The notes under the pieces are model-generated. The model ran no database searches. It was not told the DNA's origin and saw only the letters and a program-made list of their open reading frames with translations. The position numbers were made by a program, and so were the translations under genes. Of a stretch of 49,693 bases of DNA, positions 16,645 through 24,281 are shown piece by piece; the stretch's first letter is position 1; each line of letters starts with the position of its first letter. The stretch comes from CAZIKB01 sp964539665 (GTDB lineage: Bacteria; Zhuqueibacterota; Zhuqueibacteria; Oceanimicrobiales; Oceanimicrobiaceae). The stretch covers positions 1-49,693 of the forward strand of contig CAZIKB010000038.1 of assembly GCA_964539665.1 (NCBI GenBank), given 5' to 3'.

Positions 16645-18459
16645 TCAAGTTTTTTTATTATCAATTTGGAAACTTTTTGCGTTTAATTCCTGTTTCTGTT
16701 GTTCGAGTTCTATACAAGTTTGCAGCAACTCCTTGACCGGCTGACCGTTTTTTTGCGCCAGGCGAATATCTTCTCTAATGCCGTTCAGTCTGATTTGAAT
16801 CTTTTCTTTTAAAATTGTCAAAATGCAATCCAAAGCCCAGCGTTTTAGTTCCAGTCCTTCCCATTTTTCACTCAGGGTATTAACAATAAATGAAGTTAAT
16901 TCAATTTCATTAAAGTGGTTAATGAGCGCAGATTCATCTGGATGCCGTCCAGCTTTATGCCTGTTTTTTAGATAACTTAAAACAGGCGTCATTTTCGAAT
17001 CGCTGATTAATTTAAAATCGAGATTGCTAAATACAAAGTCTGCTAAAGTCCAATCATGAATTAATATTCTGACTAAATCTCTTATTGCTACCTCTACTTT
17101 GGCAATTTTAGAGATTTTGCTTACTTCATTTAGTTTTTTTCCAATACCCGAACTTCGTGCCTCGCCTCTTTTTGTTTTACGCACGATAGATTCTAATTCG
17201 CTCCACAGAATTTTTTCGCTAATTTCCAGCTTTTCAGATATCTTACTCAACAAAATACTGCGTTGAATATTATCCTTTATTTTGGCCAAAGATTCTAATA
17301 AGGAGCGAATTAAATCATTTCGTTCTTCAGGCGGCTGTTTGAGTAATTGATTCAATTTAAAATCGAACAAATTTACAGCGCTTTTCAAATGCGTAATTAC
17401 TCCTGCCGCCCCCTCTTTTTTTAAAAAGCTGTCTGGATCATGACCCGGCGGCAGGCTGGCAATGAACACATCCAGCCCAATCGCGAGCAATATATCCGCA
17501 CCGCGCAGGGTAGCGGCTGAACCGGCGGTGTCGCTGTCGTACATTAATACAACATTTTTGGTATAGCGGTGTATCAATCTCGCATGGTCTTCAGTTAAAG
17601 CCGTTCCGGAAGTGGCCGCCACATTTTTTATTCCTCCACATACCATACTCATTAAATCTGTGTAACCCTCTACAAATATGACCTTATCTAATTTGCGAAT
17701 TTCATCGCGGTTTTGATAAAGCCCGTAAAGCAGTTTGCCCTTTTCATAAACCGGACTTTCAGGCGAGTTGATGTATTTGGGCGAGTCGTCTTGAGCACTT
17801 AATTTACGGCCGCCAAAAGCCACAACCCGGCCAGACAAATTCCAGATAGTAAACATGACGCGATCCCGAAAACGATCGTAGTAGCCCCCGCCGTCTTTCT
17901 TTAAAATCAGACCCGCGCGAAGCAGAAGCTCTATATCAACTGATTCCTTTCTGGCATGATTTATTAAATTATCCCAACCAGGCGGGGCAAAGCCTAAACC
18001 GAAAGCTTTGATGGCATCTGAATTAAAACCTCTGTCTTTTAAATAAGTCACAGAGTTTTTCCCTGCTGGCGCCAAAAGAGATTCCTGGTAAAAACGAGCG
18101 GCAAATTCATTAATATGATATAGCGTTTCATTTTCTTGATGCGAGCTATCATCCTTTTCTTCAAAATCCAATTGAATGCTGGCACGACGGGCCAGGAATT
18201 TAATCGACTCTGGAAAATTTATGCCTTCAAGGCGCATGAGGAAAGTAAAAACATTACCGCCAACGCCACAGCCAAAACAGTGAAATATTTGTTTATCAGG
18301 ATTCACACTAAACGAGGGTGTTTTTTCAGGATGAAACGGACAAAGCCCAAAAAAATTTTGTCCGCTTTTCTTCAAAGTCACATAGCCCGAAACCAGATCA
18401 ACCACATCTACGGCTTCTCGAACCTCTTGAATCTTGTGTTCTGGAATGGAAGTAGGCAA
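16645..18459 (-). CDS. dnaG: DNA primase DnaG
   Basis: Synthesises RNA primers at the replication fork. 604 residues. The N-terminal CHC2 zinc finger is seen as LCPFHPEKTPSFSV and IFHCFGCGVGG. The catalytic core and TOPRIM domain show VIFVEGYTDLMSM and LMYDSDTAGSAA followed by HDPDSFLKKEGA. The C-terminal ~170 residues form the helicase-binding region and are less conserved. The start is a TTG at 18459 with AGAGAAG upstream. No sigma factor gene (rpoD) follows; a tRNA does. Confidence 0.96.
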   Translation of the reverse strand: MPTSIPEHKIQEVREAVDVVDLVSGYVTLKKSGQNFFGLCPFHPEKTPSFSVNPDKQIFHCFGCGVGGNVFTFLMRLEGINFPESIKFLARRASIQLDFEEKDDSSHQENETLYHINEFAARFYQESLLAPAGKNSVTYLKDRGFNSDAIKAFGLGFAPPGWDNLINHARKESVDIELLLRAGLILKKDGGGYYDRFRDRVMFTIWNLSGRVVAFGGRKLSAQDDSPKYINSPESPVYEKGKLLYGLYQNRDEIRKLDKVIFVEGYTDLMSMVCGGIKNVAATSGTALTEDHARLIHRYTKNVVLMYDSDTAGSAATLRGADILLAIGLDVFIASLPPGHDPDSFLKKEGAAGVITHLKSAVNLFDFKLNQLLKQPPEERNDLIRSLLESLAKIKDNIQRSILLSKISEKLEISEKILWSELESIVRKTKRGEARSSGIGKKLNEVSKISKIAKVEVAIRDLVRILIHDWTLADFVFSNLDFKLISDSKMTPVLSYLKNRHKAGRHPDESALINHFNEIELTSFIVNTLSEKWEGLELKRWALDCILTILKEKIQIRLNGIREDIRLAQKNGQPVKELLQTCIELEQQKQELNAKSFQIDNKKT

Positions 18460-18620
18460 GTATCTTCTCTTTGCTTAAATTACAGGTTTACCGTTATTAA
18501 CTATCACAACTCTGGTTATTGAGCTGCATCCTCTTTTCCTCAAATCCCTGTTTCCTTATACCCCAATTACCGCACTTCCTCATTCCCTTCTGCCCCTATT
18601 CCTCGATCTTCCACTCAATT

Positions 18621-20171
18621 TCAATCCTCATCAGCATCCTGAGCCGGCAGCGCATAAAGTTCTTTTTTAATAAACAGTTCAACTAAATCACCGTCCAGTT
18701 TACCAGCTCTAACTTCTTCTCTTAAAATAACCAATGCCTTTTCTATTGGAATGCCTTCTTTATAAGGCCGGTCAGGGGAGCTCAAAGCATCAAAAATATC
18801 CGCGATACACATTATCCTCGATTGATAGGAAATCTCTTCTCCCTTTAATCCTTTAGGATAGCCACTCCCATCGAGATATTCATGGTGAGCAGCAGCATGT
18901 CGTGGAATGTTCTCTAAGTCCTTGGTAAATGGTATTTTATTTAAGATACTCAAAGTATGCTCAACATGCGACTGGACTTCTTTATACTCGTAGTCAGTCA
19001 GGTTTCCTTTTTTAATAGACAGATATTCATATTCAGTATGATTCAGAAAATTGCAAAGTTCTTTCTTACTATTCAAGTATGATTTTTTCGTAATGCTCTG
19101 AAGCCTCCTCTTGTCTTCATGTTTCAAAAATCCGGGTATGTTTACTCGCCGAATAAATTCTAAATCATCATCCATTGCGGATAATTGCTGGTCTTTTTCA
19201 GACTCTAATTCCTGAATATTAATAGATTTATCCTGGCCATTTAAAATCAGTCCAATTTTCTTTTCTAAAAATTGGTTTATCATCCCTTTTTTAATACTCT
19301 CGAACCTTTCTGTTATGGTTTCCAACTGTTCATCAGTCAGTTTATTTGACTTTTCAAGCACATTCTCTTTTATCCCAATCTTACCAATATCATGCAGCCA
19401 TGCCGCCATACGCAATTCTTCAATCTCTTCCTGGGAAAAATTAATTTTTTCCAGACAGCCTTCGGTTTCTTCGTTTACTGCCTGAGCAATTCGCACTGAA
19501 AATTGAGCGACTCGTCCGGAATGTCCAGCCGTATGTGGACTACGAGCATCAATGGCTTTAGCGGAATAACGTATTACCGAGCGAAAAAGCCGTTTAATTT
19601 CCGCAATCAGCTTAACATTTCTGATAGCCACCGCCGCCTGAGAAGCTAAAGACGAAATGAGACTTTCATATTCTGGATTAAAAGGTATGACCTGATCATA
19701 TCCATTCAGTGAATTGATCAGTTGCAAAACGCCAATTATTTCATTGGCAAGATCACGCAATGGAACAACCAGCATAGATTTTGAACGGTACCCCGTCCGG
19801 ATGTCGAATTGTTTGTTAACGCGGTATTCAACGGTTGGAGCGATGTCATAAACGTCTTGAATATTTAACAGCTCCCCGGTGACGGCCACATATCCGGCAA
19901 TACTGTCCTTAGATAACGGCAACCGGAAAGTTGTAAACGATTGCTTTTCACCCGTACGCTTTTCCAGAGATTCGGTTTGAGCAATTACAAAATTAAGCTT
20001 ACCCTTTTCTTTAATATAGAGACTGCCGCCATCAGCATTGGTGAAATTTCTTGCCTCCTTCACAATCAGCTCGAGCAATTTATTCAGATTTTGTTCACTG
20101 GAAAGGGCAATGCCAATAGCGTTGAGTTTATGAATTTGTTCCCGTAAATCTACATCCTGTTTCGTGTGCAT
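18621..20171 (-). CDS. GAF and HD-GYP domain protein, probable c-di-GMP phosphodiesterase
   Basis: 516 residues. A GAF domain (~20-180) includes the segment NFTNADGGSLYIKEKGKL and the typical MLVVPLRD strand. An HD-GYP domain follows from ~205: HTAGHSGRVAQFSVRIAQ, AAWLHDIGKIGIKENV and HHEYLDGSGYPKGLKGEEIS. The two halves of the HD-GYP domain are separated by an insert of ~130 residues rich in charged helices (around 275-410), which is longer than usual. The metal-binding HD and GYP residues are intact, so cyclic di-GMP hydrolysis is likely. The ATG has no strong ribosome binding site. It may link second-messenger control to the motility genes in the same organism. Confidence 0.9.
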   Translation of the reverse strand: MHTKQDVDLREQIHKLNAIGIALSSEQNLNKLLELIVKEARNFTNADGGSLYIKEKGKLNFVIAQTESLEKRTGEKQSFTTFRLPLSKDSIAGYVAVTGELLNIQDVYDIAPTVEYRVNKQFDIRTGYRSKSMLVVPLRDLANEIIGVLQLINSLNGYDQVIPFNPEYESLISSLASQAAVAIRNVKLIAEIKRLFRSVIRYSAKAIDARSPHTAGHSGRVAQFSVRIAQAVNEETEGCLEKINFSQEEIEELRMAAWLHDIGKIGIKENVLEKSNKLTDEQLETITERFESIKKGMINQFLEKKIGLILNGQDKSINIQELESEKDQQLSAMDDDLEFIRRVNIPGFLKHEDKRRLQSITKKSYLNSKKELCNFLNHTEYEYLSIKKGNLTDYEYKEVQSHVEHTLSILNKIPFTKDLENIPRHAAAHHEYLDGSGYPKGLKGEEISYQSRIMCIADIFDALSSPDRPYKEGIPIEKALVILREEVRAGKLDGDLVELFIKKELYALPAQDADED

Positions 20172-20532
20172 GCGAACAGTTATTATTTTTAGCTTTCAAT
20201 TCAAACAATATTTCAAAATTGAACTATCTAAATATAACAAACTGTGGGTCTTGATTCAAGTCATTTCTTTAACAATCAAATGCTCAGATGACGTCCTGTG
20301 TTCTGATTATTAAATTACTTTTATGAACAAATGAGAGGATTTGTTATGTTTGAGTTATATTGACTGAATCATAATGGAGCGTAAAATACAGTAATTATTC
20401 AGAGCTTTGATATTATGGTAATAATGTGAGTGATTTCGAGGGGCGGGAAGCGAGTTTCAATTCGCTCCCCGCTCTTCGAAAAATAATTATTTCAAAAAGT
20501 CTGAACAGTTATAAATCACCTAAAAACTTCCC
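20172..20532. other. 361-bp gap with a GC-rich hairpin
   Basis: No gene seen. GGGGCGGGAAGCGAG near 20440 pairs, with two or three mismatches, with the CGCTCCCCGCTCTTC side near 20463-20477. It stands out against the AT-rich surroundings. It lies downstream of the MoxR-like gene and upstream of the HD-GYP gene, both on the minus strand, but has no following T-run. Confidence 0.5.
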
Positions 20533-22020
20533 CTACAAAAACTCTTCTTCATCAGTATGTAAAGAACTCATCATAGTGTTAAGCATATCCTTGTAAGATG
20601 TTTTATTGTCGAAGTCGTCTTTACTTAACATTGAGTTCTGGTGTAAACCCTCCAAAATCAGTTCCATTGCTGCGCCTAATTCGGTCTGTTTTCCGTTACC
20701 TTCAAATTCCATATAACTTGTTGCAAGCGGTTTTAAGCCTTTAACTTGATTCAACGCATCTAAATAATCATTGGTCTTCATTTCATCCGATAAATCGATG
20801 GCATGGTTACTCTTAAACCAATTCACCACATCCGCGTACACACGCTCACCTTTTTTTATTGATGCATAAGGTTCCGGGAAGTACGTATGGAAAATAGCTT
20901 TAACAGCCTTGCCAATTAAGGCTTTTGCTACATTGGTTTCTCCCTCTTGTTCCCCTTCATAAACCAGCTCAATTTTTCCGATTATAGAATTCAGGGTGGC
21001 GTATAAATCACAAATCCTGGGAACTACCATAACTTCGTTATTCATGATGGCCCGGCGTTCGGCATTGCTGATTAAGTTTTCTAAACTGGTGATCGTCATT
21101 CTTACGCTGACTCCGGATTTTTGGTCTACAAATTCACTTTTTCGAGCCTCAATAGCAACCTGCTCAACTATCTCTCGGAATATTTGCGGCAGATAAATTT
21201 CCAGACCACCGTCCCGTTTTTCCCGGGCTTCCTGTGCAGTAATCATTAAACCAGCATCTAAATCAGTTGGATAATGGGTCATAATCTGGGAACCAATTCG
21301 GTCTTTTAACGGCGTAATAATGTTGCCGCGATTAGTATAATCTTCCGGATTAGCTGAATAAACAATAACAACATCCAGGGGTATTCGCACAGGAAATCCG
21401 CGTATTTGAATGTCTTTTTCCTGCATTATATTGAACAGACCGACCTGGATACGCGGCTGCAAATCCGGAAGTTCATTGATGGCAAATATCCCCCGGTTAG
21501 TTCGCGGGATGATGCCAAAATGGATAACGCCTTCATGTGCATAGTGCAATCGCTGGGCAGCAGCCTTAATGGGATCGATATCACCTATTAAATCTGCAAT
21601 CGTTACATCCGGAGTGGCCAGCTTTTCGCCATACCTTTCTTCCCGATGCAGCCACTCGATTTCTACTTCGTCTCCATGTTCATGGACTTTATCATTGCAA
21701 GCTTTACAAACTGGTTGGAACGGATTGTCGTTAATTTCGCAATCTTTGATGATGGGAATGTACTCATCCAACAAACCCGGCAGAGCACGTAGTATTCGAG
21801 TTTTAGCCTGTCCGCGCAGTCCCAACAAAATTAAATCATGAAAGGATAAAATGGCATTACATAAGCCAGGTATCACGGTATCATCATACCCTATAATTCC
21901 AGGAAAGAGCTTTTCCTTATTTTTGAGTTTAATTATTAAATTATGGCGCATTTCCTGTTTAACAGGAATGACCTGATAGCCAGAATTTTTAAGCTCTGCT
22001 ATTGTTTTTGCTTCGTACAT
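20533..22020 (-). CDS. MoxR/magnesium-chelatase-like AAA+ ATPase
   Basis: About 495 residues of the ChlI/BchI-like AAA+ group often annotated as magnesium chelatase, though no chlorophyll genes are nearby. The P-loop is unusual (LLGLRGQAKTRIL, alanine where the last glycycine is expected). The Walker B region is GIFAINELPDLQPRIQVGLF, sensor 1 is VYSANPEDYTNRG and the arginine-finger region is ITPLKDRIGSQI. An insert with CKAC (residues ~100-115) may bind metal. ATG at 22020 is preferred to the ATG at 22032 because GAGGAG lies between them at ribosome-binding distance. The VWA gene upstream on the same strand is the natural partner, as in MoxR-VWA chaperone pairs. Confidence 0.87.
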   Translation of the reverse strand: MYEAKTIAELKNSGYQVIPVKQEMRHNLIIKLKNKEKLFPGIIGYDDTVIPGLCNAILSFHDLILLGLRGQAKTRILRALPGLLDEYIPIIKDCEINDNPFQPVCKACNDKVHEHGDEVEIEWLHREERYGEKLATPDVTIADLIGDIDPIKAAAQRLHYAHEGVIHFGIIPRTNRGIFAINELPDLQPRIQVGLFNIMQEKDIQIRGFPVRIPLDVVIVYSANPEDYTNRGNIITPLKDRIGSQIMTHYPTDLDAGLMITAQEAREKRDGGLEIYLPQIFREIVEQVAIEARKSEFVDQKSGVSVRMTITSLENLISNAERRAIMNNEVMVVPRICDLYATLNSIIGKIELVYEGEQEGETNVAKALIGKAVKAIFHTYFPEPYASIKKGERVYADVVNWFKSNHAIDLSDEMKTNDYLDALNQVKGLKPLATSYMEFEGNGKQTELGAAMELILEGLHQNSMLSKDDFDNKTSYKDMLNTMMSSLHTDEEEFL

Positions 22021-22046
22021 ACGTCTCCTCATTTAAATGGAACCTG

Positions 22047-22074
22047 GTAGGGATTTAATATATTAAATCCCTAC
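22047..22074. repeat. 28-bp perfect palindrome, REP-like family member
   Basis: GTAGGGATTTAATA followed immediately by its exact reverse complement. It lies in the 70-bp gap between the VWA and MoxR-like genes. It shares the GTAGGG(R)TTYAATA half-site with palindromes at 27361-27388 and 27731-27756. Confidence 0.85.
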
Positions 22075-22090
22075 ATAGCACGTTTGAAAA

Positions 22091-23188
22091 TCATCTCAAT
22101 CGTTGTTTTCGGTTGCGAATATAATCCACAAAGATATACTCGCCTAATTTATTTAGTGACGAATAATACGCCCGCCCTTTGTTCACCTCCGTTAATTTTT
22201 TTACAAAATCCACTAACCAGGAATCACGCGCAACCATGAAAGTGGTAATGGCAATTTTATTTTTTCGACAATCACGCGCTGAATTCAGGGTTTGATTTAC
22301 AATTCTACGGTCCAGGCCATAAGGATTCTTATAAAGCCGGCCACGATCAAAAATCGCTGAAGGTTTACCGTCGGTTATCATGAAAATTTGCTTGTTAACG
22401 TTGCGTTTCTTTTTCAAAATACGCAAGCCCAATTCCAGAGCATCTTTGGTGTTGGTGTGATAAGGTCCGACTGCAATCATTGGAATGTCCTCCAAAGCAA
22501 CCTCCACGGCTTTGTCGCCAAACACAATGACGTCAAGACTGTCTTTTGGGTAACGCGTGATGATCATCTCCAAAAGCGCCAAAGCTACTTTCTTGGCTGG
22601 TGTGATTCGATCTTCTCCATACAGAATCATGCTGTGACTGATGTCGAGCATCAAAACCGTGGCGCAGGACGTGAGGTGTTCGGTCTCGTATACCTCGAAA
22701 TCTTCTTCTTTTAAATTGAAGTCGTCCAGGCCTTCCCGCTTAATCGCGTTGCTGATGGTGGAAGTAAAATCGATATTTGAGGGCTGGTCGCCAAATTTGA
22801 ACGGCTTGGTTTCACTCAATCTTTCAATGCCTTCACCCGAAAAGGGCGATTCGTGTTCTCCCATCGGGCTTTTTCGCAAGGATGAAAATATTTCATTCAA
22901 AGCCTCCTGGCGAATTCTGCGCGAGCCTTTGTGGGTCAGGGCTAAAATGTCGTCAAATTCCTCGATGTAGCCTTCTTCCTTCAGCCACTCCAGAAACTCG
23001 TCAAAGCCCACTCCCTCTTCATCATCAAATAATTCATATTCATTATCGAGATCTGTCAACCACTGCAGAGCCTCGTGAATGTTGCCGTTGCTGTGCAAAA
23101 GCAGTTGACTGAACAAACGCATGAGCTCGTCAAACGTGAGTTTGCTTTTGTCCTGATCATCGCGCCATTCTGAGTATCGAAATATCAT
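22091..23188 (-). CDS. VWA domain protein, partner of the MoxR-like ATPase
   Basis: 365 residues. The N-terminal ~165 residues are helical and acidic (for example LFDDEEGVGFDEFLEWLKEE). A von Willebrand A domain follows (~175-350) with the metal-ion site DISHS in VLMLDISHSMILYGEDR, the later threonine near TNTKDALELGL and the aspartate in FMITDGKPSA. No signal peptide or membrane helix is present, so it is cytoplasmic. The gene order VWA then MoxR-like ATPase on one strand suggests a two-part chaperone or metal-insertion machine. Its substrate is unknown. Confidence 0.87.
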   Translation of the reverse strand: MIFRYSEWRDDQDKSKLTFDELMRLFSQLLLHSNGNIHEALQWLTDLDNEYELFDDEEGVGFDEFLEWLKEEGYIEEFDDILALTHKGSRRIRQEALNEIFSSLRKSPMGEHESPFSGEGIERLSETKPFKFGDQPSNIDFTSTISNAIKREGLDDFNLKEEDFEVYETEHLTSCATVLMLDISHSMILYGEDRITPAKKVALALLEMIITRYPKDSLDVIVFGDKAVEVALEDIPMIAVGPYHTNTKDALELGLRILKKKRNVNKQIFMITDGKPSAIFDRGRLYKNPYGLDRRIVNQTLNSARDCRKNKIAITTFMVARDSWLVDFVKKLTEVNKGRAYYSSLNKLGEYIFVDYIRNRKQRLR

Positions 23189-23330
23189 GATAAAATATTA
23201 TTCAATATATTGAAAATAAAACATTAACTGCGCACTTTCATTTTACACACACATTATATTTATACTTTAAAAATCACATCAATTTATAATTTTAATATGA
23301 CCATTTGCAAACTCAAAAGCAATACCAAAT

Positions 23331-24257
23331 TCAAAAAAATGCCACCGTTCGATGGTCCAGTCTTTCCACTCCTTCTTCTTCAGCAATCTTGATGGCCTGC
23401 CGAAATTCAGTAGAATTCATTGGACGATTAATTTCTGGATAACGGACGGCTTTATATGCAGGGCGGTACTGACTCATCACATTGACATAAGTATTTGGGG
23501 ACAGCTCATTAGCAATCCAGCGCATGATTGACCGCGTACCCTCCAAATCTCCAGGCATGACCAGGTGTCGCAACAGCACACCCTGTTGAGCCACGCCGTG
23601 CTCATCGATTATTAAATCTCCTACCTGGCGGTGCATTTCTATTATAATCCCTTTCGCAGTTTCTGGATAGTCTTCGGCTTTCAAATATCTTTTTGCTTTT
23701 TGTATATCCCAGAATTTAAAATCCGGCATATAAATATCTACCACCCCATCTAATAAATTCATGCTGTCCATCGAATCGTATGCACTAGTATTATAAACAA
23801 TAGGTAGATGCAAACCATTCCCAACAGCTAAAAGCAATGCTTCTAAAATTTGCGGAACCACGTGTTCGGGCGTGACAAAGTTGATGTTGTGACAGCCTTC
23901 GGCTTGCAGATCCAACATCATCTGAGCCAGTTTTTCAGGCTGCACTCCCCGGCCTCTCCCCTGCTGGCTAATGTCGTAATTCTGGCAAAACACGCATTTT
24001 AAATTGCAATTCTCAAAAAAGATCGTCCCTGAACCCTTCCAGCCACGTAAGCAATTTTCTTCTCCAAAATGCGGGGAATACGAACTCACCAACGCATATC
24101 TGCTGGTTCGACAAACGGCGTACTCATCTTGTAGTCGATTAATTTTACAATCGCGTGGGCAGACTGTGCAGGATTCCAACAATTTGAGGGCTTGTTGGAC
24201 TTTCTCTTGCAGCAGTCCTGACTCATAATTTTTTAAACAAACAGGCTCGGATTTCAT
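23331..24257 (-). CDS. Radical SAM protein of the PflX / pyruvate formate-lyase activase-related group
   Basis: 308 residues. The iron-sulfur motif C-x3-C-x2-C is present in CNLKCVFCQNYDIS at residues ~85-95, preceded by the family pattern CTVCPRDCKINRL, which adds further cysteines. Later segments (HNINFVTPEHVVPQILEAL, YMPDFKFWD, VLLRHLVMPGDLEGT) match the COG1313 group of activase-like proteins. The substrate is not known for this group. It starts 24 nt after the kinase stop on the same strand, so the two may be co-transcribed. No glycyl radical enzyme gene is in the window. Confidence 0.88.
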   Translation of the reverse strand: MKSEPVCLKNYESGLLQEKVQQALKLLESCTVCPRDCKINRLQDEYAVCRTSRYALVSSYSPHFGEENCLRGWKGSGTIFFENCNLKCVFCQNYDISQQGRGRGVQPEKLAQMMLDLQAEGCHNINFVTPEHVVPQILEALLLAVGNGLHLPIVYNTSAYDSMDSMNLLDGVVDIYMPDFKFWDIQKAKRYLKAEDYPETAKGIIIEMHRQVGDLIIDEHGVAQQGVLLRHLVMPGDLEGTRSIMRWIANELSPNTYVNVMSQYRPAYKAVRYPEINRPMNSTEFRQAIKIAEEEGVERLDHRTVAFF

Positions 24258-24281
24258 ATTGCATTTACGGCCAATACCAAG

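Noticed and set aside
23201..23214. TTCAATATATTGAA as a full REP palindrome
   Set aside because: It shares only the 14-bp core with the palindrome family and lacks the GTAGGG arms. In AT-rich DNA this could be chance.
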